Positions 8,017 through 19,600 of a DNA stretch of 41,725 nt are shown here, in pieces. Every line of letters starts with the position of its first letter. The stretch's first letter is position 1. The position numbers and the translations under genes were made by a program. The notes beneath the pieces were generated by a model, which was not told the origin of the DNA, made no database searches, and saw nothing but the letters and a program-made list of their open reading frames with translations. Source of the stretch: an uncultured Oscillospiraceae bacterium (lineage in GTDB: Bacteria > Bacillota > Clostridia > Oscillospirales > Oscillospiraceae); assembly GCA_937915075.1 (NCBI GenBank), contig CALDMA010000306.1, forward strand, positions 1 to 41,725, written 5' to 3'.

Positions 8017-8845
8017 TAAGAAGATCGAAGCGTACCTTCAGGAGCTGAACGAGAATCTTACCTATATGTTCAACAACCTTACGCCAGAGGACAATTACTC
8101 CGAGCAGGCGAAACTGATCTATGCTCAGCGCGATGAACACATTGCGTCCATTCAGGTACAGGCGGATCAGATTGATCTGTCAGTCCAAGACACAAAGACA
8201 AAGTACAATGCGTCCATGACGCTCCTTGCCGGGCTTCTTTCTCTAAAAGCGGAGACTCCCGACGGCTCTTCCAGCATGCAGCTTTCAGGAGACCGTATCG
8301 AGCTTTCAACAGGAAAATTTACGATCAACGCGCGCAATTTGACTGTTGATGAGAACGGAAACGGAACATTCAGCGGCACTGTAAATGCAGCGAAGATTGT
8401 ATCGCCAACCATCGAAGGGGGTACGATCACCTCGACAAAGCTTTCTTCTGTGGATCTGGAAACGGTCAATCTGAAGTCTGCGAAGATCGAGAGTGGCAGC
8501 ATCAACGGTATGACGATCACCGGCGGCCGTATTGATGGCTCAGAGATCTATGGTGGCGACAACATCCCAATCATCGCCCGAAAAGGCTACGTAAGTATAG
8601 GCGACTTCGTGGTGGATGATACATACGGTCGAAATCTCTTCCAGTCGAGCGATGAGGTAACCGGCATGTCCACAGGCGATGTTGTCGGAACTGGAAAGCT
8701 TCTTCTGTGGGCCGGATGGACTGGGAACAGCGACACTTCGACTTTCATGGTGAATGGAAATAAGCAGGTCGTTATTCACGGAACCTTATTTTACAACGGC
8801 GTATCCCTTGAGAATTACATCAAGAGCGTCGTAAGTGGAGGATGA
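7985..8845 (+). CDS. tail protein with beta-helix segment
   Basis: 286 residues starting at the ATG eight bases after AGGAAGTGA; a GTG nine bases upstream is less likely. The N-terminal ~55 residues are helical, then residues ~125-190 form short repeating strand units rich in T, I, G and S (GTITSTKLSSVDLETVNLKS, then SGSINGMTITGGRIDGSEIYGG), typical of a narrow beta-helix shaft. The C-terminus is a compact strand-rich tip. Likely a tail tip, needle or spike protein; substrate unknown. Confidence 0.6.
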   Translation: MAIFTQDTGDNKKIEAYLQELNENLTYMFNNLTPEDNYSEQAKLIYAQRDEHIASIQVQADQIDLSVQDTKTKYNASMTLLAGLLSLKAETPDGSSSMQLSGDRIELSTGKFTINARNLTVDENGNGTFSGTVNAAKIVSPTIEGGTITSTKLSSVDLETVNLKSAKIESGSINGMTITGGRIDGSEIYGGDNIPIIARKGYVSIGDFVVDDTYGRNLFQSSDEVTGMSTGDVVGTGKLLLWAGWTGNSDTSTFMVNGNKQVVIHGTLFYNGVSLENYIKSVVSGG

Positions 8846-8847
8846 TC

Positions 8848-9009
8848 ATGATTCAGTATGAGGACGCTCAAATCAGGACCGCTCGTGTGCTGCTGGAGGA
8901 TCTGGAAGTGCACGGAGTTGATAATTGCAAGAGGGTAGTAATGCTCCGTCAGATATTAGACGGCGGAAAGAAGGAGGACGAATGTCGAGAGTCATCGGAT
9001 CGGGAATAG
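8848..9009 (+). CDS. small hypothetical protein
   Basis: 53 residues, starting three bases after the preceding stop with GTGGAGGATGATC upstream. Sequence starts MIQYEDAQIRTARVLLEDLE and is helical and charged. It overlaps the next gene by 28 bases, as other genes in this unit do. No family recognised. Confidence 0.45.
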   Translation: MIQYEDAQIRTARVLLEDLEVHGVDNCKRVVMLRQILDGGKKEDECRESSDRE

Positions 9010-10565
9010 ACCCGACAACGTACACGAAGAAGAAAAAGAATAGTACAACGACTAAGGTTGCAGGGAGCGGCGTAAGCCGTGTGAACAATCCTACGCCGTC
9101 CGTCACGCAGGCAGGAACGCTCAGTCCGACTTCTCAGGCCACACTGCAGCAGGCAGCGGCTGCGGCGACCAATCCACAGCAGACACAGACTCCGACGCTT
9201 ACCTTGCAGCAGGGATCTCCTCTAGCTGGTTCTACCGGTACCACATCATGGCAGCAGGGATTCAAACCGACAGAGCTTACGGAACATTATAAGCAGTCCA
9301 TGCTTGCGTCAGACAATGCGAAGCCGGACGCCTATGAAGCACCGGCCTTCAAAACCAGTAATCTGACCAACAATTATCTGAATCAGCTTCAGAATACAGA
9401 GAATTCGAAGCCTTCACCGTATGCGTCCGCGTACGAGAGCACGATCAACGAGCTTCTTCAGACCATCAAGGATCAGAAGCCGTTCGATGTACAGTCTGAC
9501 GCAAATTACAATGCACTGTACAACCAGTATGCAGAACGGTATAAGGCGCAGGCACAGAGGGCAATGAACGAGGCCATGGCTTCTGCAAACGCTCAGACGG
9601 GCGGCTATGGCTCAACATACGGGCAGGCAGCAGGGCAGCAGGCGTACGACAACACAATGCAGGGGATGAATGACAACAATCTGAGTCTTCTGAACCTGGC
9701 ATATCAGATTTACGCGGATAATCAGAGCAACGATTACAAGAAGCTGAATGCATATCAGAACCAGGACAACACCATGTACGGCCGATACAGGGACGATGTG
9801 GGCGACTGGCAGACAGACCGGAACTACTACTCAAACCAGTATCAGCAGAACTACCAGAACGACCGGAGCGCATTCGAGAGTGATCGAAACTTCGATTATG
9901 GACAGTACCGAGATGACGTGTCTGATTGGCAGACAGACCGGAACTATAACGCAAACCAGTACTGGAACAGCTTCCAGCAGGATCGAAGCGGGTATGAGAA
10001 TGACCGGAGTTTCAACTATGGAACGGAGCAGGACGCGCAGAACAGAGACGACAATCTGTACCAGAACGCAGTCAGTCAGGCAACAGATCTTGCAAAAGCC
10101 GGCCTTCCGGTGCCGTCGTACCTTACCGACCGGATCAATCAGTACAATCAGAAGTATGGACTATCCGGTGATGCAGCATCTACACTTGCGCAGATCGCGG
10201 CGTCGGCACAGGCAGCGCAGGCGGCGAAGTCATCCGGAAGCGGGTCTGGAAGCCGCAGCAAGAAGTCCGGCAGTTCGTCGAAGTCAACGACAGTCAAGGA
10301 TATCTACACGGATGATGCCACATTCAAGAAAAAGTATCCGTCTGCTGGTAGCGGCGATAAACGTAACTTGATGGCTCAGTCTGAGTACGAAAGCCGGTAT
10401 GAAACGGTCAAGAATGATGCCTATGAGCAGGCCTACAAGGATGCAAAGGCAGAAGGCATGATCGATGCGAAGGCCGCATTTTATGCGCGAAACAGGGCAA
10501 ACGAGGCGGCCGACGCATGGGCAAAGAAGATGTCCAAAGAATTTAAGATCATAGGTGACATGTAA
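8982..10565 (+). CDS. repeat-rich structural or ejection protein
   Basis: 527 residues from the ATG after AAGAAGGAGGACGA. The protein is rich in Q, N, Y, S and T and lacks a recognised enzyme domain. Two consecutive 40-residue repeats (nt ~9777-10016) share DWQTDRNY and DRSxxExDRxFxYG; the DNA 20-mer beginning TGGCAGACAGACC recurs exactly 120 bp apart (9807 and 9927). A serine/glycine/lysine-rich linker (residues ~420-445) precedes a helical basic C-terminus. Position before the giant protein and low-complexity composition suggest an internal virion protein ejected into the host; this is inference. Confidence 0.55.
   Translation: MSRVIGSGIDPTTYTKKKKNSTTTKVAGSGVSRVNNPTPSVTQAGTLSPTSQATLQQAAAAATNPQQTQTPTLTLQQGSPLAGSTGTTSWQQGFKPTELTEHYKQSMLASDNAKPDAYEAPAFKTSNLTNNYLNQLQNTENSKPSPYASAYESTINELLQTIKDQKPFDVQSDANYNALYNQYAERYKAQAQRAMNEAMASANAQTGGYGSTYGQAAGQQAYDNTMQGMNDNNLSLLNLAYQIYADNQSNDYKKLNAYQNQDNTMYGRYRDDVGDWQTDRNYYSNQYQQNYQNDRSAFESDRNFDYGQYRDDVSDWQTDRNYNANQYWNSFQQDRSGYENDRSFNYGTEQDAQNRDDNLYQNAVSQATDLAKAGLPVPSYLTDRINQYNQKYGLSGDAASTLAQIAASAQAAQAAKSSGSGSGSRSKKSGSSSKSTTVKDIYTDDATFKKKYPSAGSGDKRNLMAQSEYESRYETVKNDAYEQAYKDAKAEGMIDAKAAFYARNRANEAADAWAKKMSKEFKIIGDM
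9777..10016 (+). repeat. tandem 120-bp coding repeat
   Basis: Two head-to-tail units inside the ejection-type gene, about 40 residues each, sharing YRDDV, DWQTDRNY and NQY at the same spacing. The conserved 20-mer starts at 9807 and 9927. Confidence 0.7.
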
Positions 10566-10577
10566 TCCTCCTTTTTT

Positions 10578-10611
10578 AGGGGCCGTGGTGGTGACACTAC
10601 GGTCCCTTTTT
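10578..10611 (+). terminator. rho-independent terminator after tail unit
   Basis: AGGGGCCGTGGTG (10578-10590) pairs with CACTACGGTCCCT (10595-10607) around a GTGA loop with two G-U pairs, then a T run. Confidence 0.9.
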
Positions 10612-10639
10612 ATAGGTCGGTTACGTTATACGGGATATT
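10612..10639 (+). promoter_or_regulatory. shared late-unit motif, copy 2 (upstream of giant gene)
   Basis: ATAGGTCGGTT followed by GGGATATT at the same spacing as copy 1, starting on the last T of the terminator tract. Probable start signal for the transcript of the giant gene. Confidence 0.5.
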
Positions 10640-10688
10640 CACGCATAATTGATGGTAGCAACTTTGGTTCTGTTTTAAGGAGAACGTA

Positions 10689-13600
10689 ATGGCAAAAAGA
10701 TCAAAAATCAACAACAGAGATGCGAAGTATGAGTTGCTTCGTCAGTCCGAGCACAGGGACGATAGTGGTCAGATTTCAAACAAAGCGACCAGTCAGCTTT
10801 ATCTCGATAACTATTATGAGAAGAACGATGATGACAGCTATTCTCTGAACTCGGCGACGCAGCGGAGTATCCAGGCGTCACATGATCGGACGCAGCGTGC
10901 TGCAAATGCACAGGCTCGAAAGGCGACCTACAATACGAAGTCAGTGAACAGCGTTTCCAGAAACCTTGTGGACGATGTTGGAAAGAGATACGGATATACT
11001 CGGCCTACACCGACGCAGCAGACAAGCACAAGTCAGAACATCCGAAACGACGCCCTTCAGGAGCTGAAGAACCGGCGGGCGACGTCCAGTAACGCCACGC
11101 CCAGTACGGCGCCAAGGACAGGAAACACGCAGAATACAGTCTCACAGTCGCTCGTAGATTACGTTTCGAAGCATGGAAACAATACCGTGGCACAGGCTAC
11201 GCGTCATCATGCTGCCATGACGGACTTCGCAAACAAGGGAATTAACAGGGCAATCGTCAATGCTGTGAAGGCACCGGTGAATGCGCTCAAGAACGCTGGT
11301 GGAAACCCTCTGAAGATGGCGGACGAAGAGGCAGAGAAGTATGGGAAAAACAGAGCTGCCATTCCAGAGAAGATCCGGCAGTATTCTGAAATGACATCGG
11401 GCCAGAAGTATATGTACAATCACCTGTTCGACACGCAGGGGAGAGATGCCGCTGAAGAGTACAGATCACGCCTGATGGACGATGTTAATCGGCGTGTGGC
11501 ACGACAGAATACCGAAGGAAACCTTGCAGACAAGACAGCGGTAGGACGAGTAGCAAACCAGTTCGTTAGCGGCGTTACGAACAGCGGAGAGGGCCTTCAG
11601 AAGCTTGCGCAGTGGGTGACGCTTGATAAGGAGAAGCGCGCACAGTCTGTGAATGATTACGAGACTGAGATGCGCAGAGAAAAGGCCGGTAAGGTCGAAG
11701 GCGTACTGCAGGATATTGCATCATCGACTGGAAACATGGTCGGATCGGCTGCCCTTGGATCAGCGCTTGGCGGCGCAGCAGGCGTATCCGAAAAGGCAGT
11801 CAGCAGTCTTTCCGGAGCATTGTTCGGCGCGTCTCAGGGCGGTCATGCTTACCAGGAGGCAATCAACGAAGGATACAGCCCGATCCGGTCCGCACTCTAC
11901 GCAGGCGAAGAAGCAGCTTCGGAGTACTATACAGAAAAGCTCCTCGGCGGTGTTGAGGCGCTCGGCGGCGGAAGAATTGCAAAGGCGCTTGGCAATACGC
12001 AGGTGGCAAAGGCAGCAGCAGAAGGAATCAACAAGGCGGTGAAGTCCGATATCGGAAGAGGACTTTTGAACCGCCTTGGAAGTCATGCCGCAAACGCGCT
12101 CGGTGAAGCGTCCCAGGAAGGCCTTCAGTACTGGACACAGGGAATCGCAAGAAATGTGATTCTTGGCGAAGGAAAAGACGAGAGCGGAAACATTGACCCA
12201 GTCAAGGGGCTTTCCTTCAGTGACCCTGAATTCTGGTATTCTGCGGCGCTCGGTGCAGCAAATTCCATGCTCATGAACGTAGGCGGTGATGTACTGCATC
12301 TTGCAGGAAACGAGATTGAACATCGAACAGACGATTGGCAGCAGAGAAGGAACGATGAGCGAAACTATCAGAGTCAGTTCCAGAATGATCGCTTTGTGAA
12401 TGACAATACACTGTTCAATGACATGCGTGATTACACAGAGTTCAGTGAAGCTCCTTCACAGAATTTGGATACACAGGCACCGGCGTCAGAAGCACCGGCT
12501 TTTCGTGATGTTGAAATGCCTGGAGATATCTCATCAGATAACAATATTACGGTCACGACGGAGGGCAGCGACTCCAACACGAAGGATGTCACGAACGCAG
12601 CTGTTGACAAGCTGAAGAAGACGAGAACTCGGAAGAGTTCGACAAGCTCTGTAGATGACGTGAAGAATACATCGGACGCCGTAAGCGATACGGTGAATGC
12701 TGCTGTAGATGCACTCAAGAATAAAGCAGAACAGAATACGGCGGAGTCTACGCCGGATGCCGCGAAGGAAGCAACGCAGGCTGCAGTGGAAGCGATCAAT
12801 ACGGAGGATGCAGCACAGACTACGCCAACCACTGAAGAGCATAGTGAGAGCGTGGAAGAAACCGTTGATGAAAGAAACGATGATGCAAAGGGAGAAACAT
12901 TGGATTCTTCCTCTATTTCTGCTGCACCAAATAGCGAAGCACCTGTCGCGCCGTCTGCTCCAGATCTGAAATCTGCACTTGCTCATGATAACCACTATAT
13001 TTCTCCGGATGGCATGAACTATACCATTATTCGGACTATTCATGGCGGCTTTGTTGGCGGCATGAATTCGATTGACGGGCGAGAGATCGCGGACGGTAAA
13101 ACAGGTATCGCCACAAGTGAATTTGGCTCACGCCTTGAAGCGATCAATGCTCTTTCAGAGCTTGCACAGGCGAACCGTGCAACAAGCGATGCAGCTGTGC
13201 AGGAAGAAGCACCATCTGCAAGCAATGATTCTGCACGTAACATTATCAAGAGCGCTTTTGAAGATGGTGGCGTCATCAATCAGAATGCGGTGAATAAGCT
13301 CACACCGAACCAGATGCAGATGATCAACGATATGTTTGAAGGCAACGGTGACAAATACAGTGCAAAGCCGGACGTAAAAGCACCGGAAAGGAACTATACG
13401 GGAGCCCTCACAGGTGATCAGCTTCGTGCAGGCATCAAGGCATACGATAATTTCACTGCGAACAAGGTGGAATACAATGTTGTGTCAGAAGATGATGGCT
13501 ATGTTGGCACACTCCGCGACACATCGAATGACCTGTACGGCGGGTTTATCGTAGACGGACGGGCGCTTCGCTATTCAACAGAACCAAAGGAAACAATGGA

Positions 13601-16600
13601 CGCAGCCATTGATGAACTTGTCCAGTTTGCAGAAAATAACGGCCTTCTGTCTGGAAACGGCAAGAAGAGTGCGGACAACTATACACCATATGTGGATAAA
13701 GTAAGCACGAATGTGACTGCTCCGCGTAATGCAGAGCCTTCAGAGAAGCCGTGGGGTGCTTTCCAGGCGACGAATGAAGCAAAGAGAAGAGCAGGCGTCC
13801 GATTCAAGGATGATGATGCCGCAAGGACGCAGTACGTCAATTCGTTCTCAGAATATATGCTGGGGAGATTTGACGAAGACAATGACGTTTCGATGCAGCA
13901 GGTGGTTACGGACTACGACGAGAACATGGCCAAGGCATATCAGGCAGGCTTTGATGGAAAGCCGATCTCTTTCCTGCAGGATGATGCGGAATTTAAGAAA
14001 TTTGACAGCGTGATGTCCGATGCTACTGACGCTATGTGGAAACTGGGGTATAATCAGCATAACATCCGCACGCAGAAGCAGGAGAAAGAGGAGAAGCGAG
14101 CAGAGAAGCCGAGAGCCGGGGCAGCTCCGGCTAAGGAAGCTCCAAAGGCAGAGCCGAAGAAAATGCCGACTGTGTCCAGCAATCCACAGTCATCCATTGC
14201 CGACAGAGTGGCGGAGAAGGTGGCGTCCGGTCAGTCCTTCACCGCAAACTGGCTTTTTGACGTTGCCAATAATGCTTACGGCGGAACAATGGCGGAGGGA
14301 ACATATTCCGTAAAGGATGCTTACGATGGTATGGAGCTTGGAATCAATAAGTATCTGATGAATGCCGATTTCGTAAAGGCGGGAAACGGATCGCTTAAAG
14401 ACGCGCTCAATACCCTTGCTGAGCTTCAGAAGATCATGCGGAATATCCCTACGCAGACAAAGAGAACTGAAGAGATGGAATCATATCAGCAGTTCTCTAC
14501 GCCTCCGACTATTGCATTCACTGCCGCACGCTTAGCGAATATTACGAGTGATGATGTTGTTCTTGAGCCGTCTGCTGGTATTGGTGGACTTGCACTTTGG
14601 GGAAAGGCATGGGGTGCGAAGGTTTACGGAAACGAGCTTTCCAAGCGAAGACTTGCGTTCCTTAACGAGCTTGGACTTGACGGCACATTCAATGAGAACG
14701 CGGAGCAGATCAATAACGTTCTTCCTGACAATATTCAGCCGACCGTAGTGATTATGAACCCGCCGTTTTCGTCTACGGCTGGACGTATGAAGTCGAATAA
14801 GACAGCGAACGCGAAGCGCCACATCGAGCAGGCACTGGATCGCCTGGAAGATGGTGGTAGACTCGTTGCGATTCTTGGCCGTGGCATGGCAGATGATGCA
14901 CCTGCATTCTCTGCATGGTGGAATGATCTCCGCAAGGAATACACCATCCGGTCGAACGTGCGTATTGATGGTTCCAACTATCAGAAATATGGAACTACCT
15001 TTGACGACCAGCTTGTAGTCATTGATAAGGTAGGTCCGCAGGAAGGAAAGACTTTAACTGGAGAATACAAGGACCTTTCCAAGCTGCTGACCGATCTGGA
15101 AGGAGTAAGAAATGAAAGAAACCCGATTAGTAGATCAGACATGGAATCTAATAAATCTGTTTCAGGAACTGAGCCAGGACGATCAGGAGTGGTTTCTGAA
15201 CGAACTGAACGATCCAGGCCAAGCACTCATGATGGCAGTAGAAATGATGCCACCGACAGACGAGGAATTTCTGGAAGCAGCGAAGAAGGGCTGGGAGAAT
15301 CTGGTGGACGAAGAAGTGGCCGAAACGGTAGCGAGAGAGATTCAAGAAAGCCTGGAAAATCTGAAGACGGTAGAGTGGGGATCGGAAGAGATACCGAGCG
15401 ACGAGTATCTAAAAGTAGCGGCGAAAGCAATGAATCCGATTCTGGAAGGGTTGATCAGCCAGTAAAGCTGGAGAAGCCAGCATCCAGTGAAAAGGCAGAA
15501 CGGGTAGCAACTGTCGATATTAACAGCACATTTACGCCTTATGAGCCTGAAAAGGTACGAATCAAGGGCGCAAAGGCACATCCAGGAAAACTTGTAGAAA
15601 GTGCGGCTATGGGCGCAGTAGAGCCGCCAGATGCAACGTATGTGCCGCACCTTCCACAGGAACTCATCGACAGAGGAATGCCTTCAAGCGCGCAGCTTGA
15701 GAATATCGTATATGCAGGGCAGGCACACCAGCAGTTCTTGCCAAGTGGAGAGCGCAAGGGATACTTCATTGGTGACGGTACCGGCGTAGGAAAAGGCCTT
15801 CAGCTTGCGTCAATCATCCTTGATAATTTTAATCAGGGGCGCAGAAAAGCCGTCTGGGTAAGCGAAAAAGAAAGCCTTATCAAAGATGCTCAAAGAGACT
15901 GGGCAGACCTCGAGCAGGATAAAAAGGATGTATTTTCGTTCAAGAAATTTAAGAATAATGACATTAAGGCCAGCGAGGGTATTTGCTTCGCTACCTATGA
16001 TACCCTTGGTTCAAGAAAACAGGATGGCATTGATCGCCTTACAAATTGGCTTGGAAAAGACTTTGACGGCGTGATCGTTCTTGATGAGGCGCACAACATG
16101 AAGAATGCTGTGCGCATTAAGAAAGCGCGTGGAAGCAGCGGGCCGACACAAAAGGCTATATGGGGACTTAAATTACAGGAGTCTTTCCCAAAGGCGAGAA
16201 TCGTCTACGCAACAGCGACAGGCGCATCCTCTATCGAGAACTTCGCTTACCTTGAGAGACTCGGACTTTGGGGACCTGGTACTTCATTCACAGATTTTAA
16301 AGACTTCTATACGAAGGTGTCTGCTGGTGGATTAGCTGCCATGGAACTTGTCGCACGAGATATGAAGTCATTGGGCGACTACATGGCGCGGAGTATCAGC
16401 TATGATGGAGTTCAGTATGATACGATCGAGCATGAATTAACTCCGATCCAACATGAGATCTATGACAAGATGAGTGACGCATGGCGAGTTGTGCTTCGAA
16501 ATATCGATAAGGCACTCGAATTGACCGGAGCTGCCAATAACGGTAATGCGAGGGGCGCTGCAGCGAGTGCGTTCTGGGGATCACTTCAGAGATTCTATAA

Positions 16601-19600
16601 TCAGATTCTCACGTCTATGGCTATGCCGAGCGTACTTTCAGATATACAGACGCAGCTTGACAATGGTAAAAGTGTTGTAATTCAGCTTACAAATACAAAT
16701 GAAGCAGAAGCAAAGCGAAAGATTGCTGATAACGCCAAAAATGGCGGGGATCTAGATGATCTTGACCTTACACCGTCAGAGACATTGATTGACTTTCTTC
16801 AGAAGTCATTTCCTGTGCAGCTTTACGAAGAGTACCAGGACGAGAATGGAAATACTCACTCTAAACCTGTCACCAATAGCAATGGTGAACCTGTACTTGA
16901 TAAGAAGGCGATTGCGTTAAGAGATAAGCTGATTGGGGAAGTTGGGCAGATGCAGGTGCCAGACGGTCCGCTTGAAATGCTGCTGGATACATTCGGCGTG
17001 GATAACGTGGCTGAGGTCACCGGAAGAACGAGAAGAGTCGTCTATCATCGTCAGTCGGATGGCTCCATGAAACGAGTCGTCGAGAAATGGAGCAAGAAAA
17101 AGGGCGAAGCTGATACTGCCGCATTTCAGTCTGGCAAAAAAAGAATTCTTATATTCTCCGAGGCAGGCGGTACCGGAAAGAGCTACCATGCAGATCTGCG
17201 TGCAAAGAATCAGCAGCAGCGAGTCCACTACATTCTCCAGGCAGGATGGAAGGCTGACGCAGCGATTCAGGGATTGGGACGTACGCACAGAACAAACGAA
17301 GCAAGCACACCTATTTATAAGCTGGTAACAACCAATGTAATGGGCCAGAAGCGCTTCACTTCGACAATTGCAAAGCGACTTAATCAGATGGGCGCACTCA
17401 CGAAGGGGCAGAGAGACGCAGGCAGTGGCGTGTTCAGCGAAAGGGACAACCTTGAAAATCCGATTTCTGAGGACGCACTTGCAAAATACTACGAGACTGC
17501 GCCGGACGAAGTGATCCGAGAACTCGGAATCAAGATCTATGATAAGAATGGTCTGATTAATAAATCAGCTACCGATTTACGAAATGTGCCGAAGTTCCTG
17601 AACCGAATCCTTGCACTGCGAGTAGAGGATCAGAACGAAGTTTTCGAAAACTTCTATTCTATTCTCGAAGAAATGACTGAAAACGCGATGAAGGACGGAA
17701 CACTTGACCGCGGTATGGAGTCATACAAGGCTGATAAGATTGAAGTTGCAGACGAAAAGCCTGTTTACCAAGATGAGAACACGCATGCCGAAACGAAATA
17801 CGTACAGCTTAAGGTCTATAACCGACCTGCTCTTATTCCGTATGAAAATGTTGAAGATGCGCACTTGAACTTCATGGGAATGTATCGGCTGAAGGATGGT
17901 TCCGTGAGGGCCGTGTATAAAGGTAGCACGATTACAGACAAGCGCACAGGCGAAGTCGTTCAGAAGTACAGGCTCGATGGCCCTGTAAGGGGAAAGAGTA
18001 GCTACTTTATAGAAAAAACGTTTAATGAGCAGGCGGAAAAGTTGCCAAAAAAGGAGTGGAAGAAGGCGTGGGAGGCGGAAACGCAGAAAGCGCCGGAATA
18101 TGTAGAAAATACGCTGCATATGCTTACCGGTACGCTTCTCCCGATCTGGAGCAAATTACCGGAAAACAATACGCGAGTTATGCGTATCGTTACTACGGAT
18201 GGGAAGCAGTATCTCGGTCGAGTTATCAGCCCGGATCAGATCGACTCTGTTCTTCGTAATCTTGGCACTACACGTACCAAAAAGCAGTACACATTGAAAT
18301 CTCTGATGTCAGAAGTTCTTGATAAGAATCAGGAACTTGTACTCAGAGACAACAGGTGGAAGATCAGAAGACGGAGAGTGTCTGGCGACTGGAGAATCGA
18401 GGTCACCGGTAGCAATCTCTGGGCCTTGAACAGAGTTGAAGGAATCATCTCGGAAACCATCGGCTACGAAAAGAGGTACTTCATTCCGACCGGATCTAAA
18501 GGCGAATACACGCTAGGATCAATCATCCGCTCAAATCCTGTTATGGATGTAAGATCCGCTGGCACAGATGATGACGATGGCGTACTCCACAGCTTGTCGA
18601 AGCATGATGATACGAGCGATACGTCCGACAGTGCAGCACTGAATTCGAAGAAGAATCCGACGCCGAGTGAGGATGGAGAAAAGCCGGAGGACCGATGGAC
18701 AGCCAAGAAGAATTCTGAGAGTATGGAGACTTCGTCGAAGCGTCTGTCAGACATCATTGGCCAGGCGGCGCATGATTGGGGCTTCAACGTGACATCTGGA
18801 ACCCGGTATGTGAAGGGCGAAGGAAACATGGGCGAGTTCAATGAGCGGAACCGTGGCATTCGAACGAAGATCACGAACGACCTTCCGACATTCTCACACG
18901 AGTTCGGTCATTGGCTCGATAAGACCTACAATATTACTGACAGTGTACGGCTGCCGAAGGAAGTGCGCAAAGACATCGAGACTGCGTTTTTCATGAACCC
19001 GGACAATGCTGATCTCTATAGTGGAAAGAGTGCATCGGTCAAGTTAAAGGAGGGACTTGCAGAGTTTGTAAGATACTACTTACAGAACCGTGATGCAGCA
19101 CGTATCGATTTCCCAAAGCTCACAGACTACATCCTCAAGCAGATGAGTCCTGGAGAACTAGCAAAGTTTAACGGCTTCGCGGATCAGGTGAACGCATACT
19201 ATTCGATGGATGCTGGCGACGCGAAGAGCTCGATCAGACTGAAAGAGGATAGCCGACCGGACTACCGGACGAACATGGAGAAGTTCCACGACTGGTATCA
19301 TAGCTGGTATCAGGAGAATGTGGATTCCGTTCATGGATTCCGTGAGTTTGATGTCAGAAATGGCACCAATACGTACACTTACGCATCAAATGCGGCCTAT
19401 ACGGATGCGAGAGTTGCACAGACAATCATGGAAGGCATCTATGATCTGGACGGTAATTATATTGGCCCTGGTCTGAAGGATGCGCTCGCCGGTATCGATG
19501 TGAACGACAAGGAGGTTTATATCGCATTCGGTGAGTACCTCGCCGTGAAGCATGGTATCGAGTGGATCGCTCAGAACAAGCGCGTATTTGCGGATGATCG

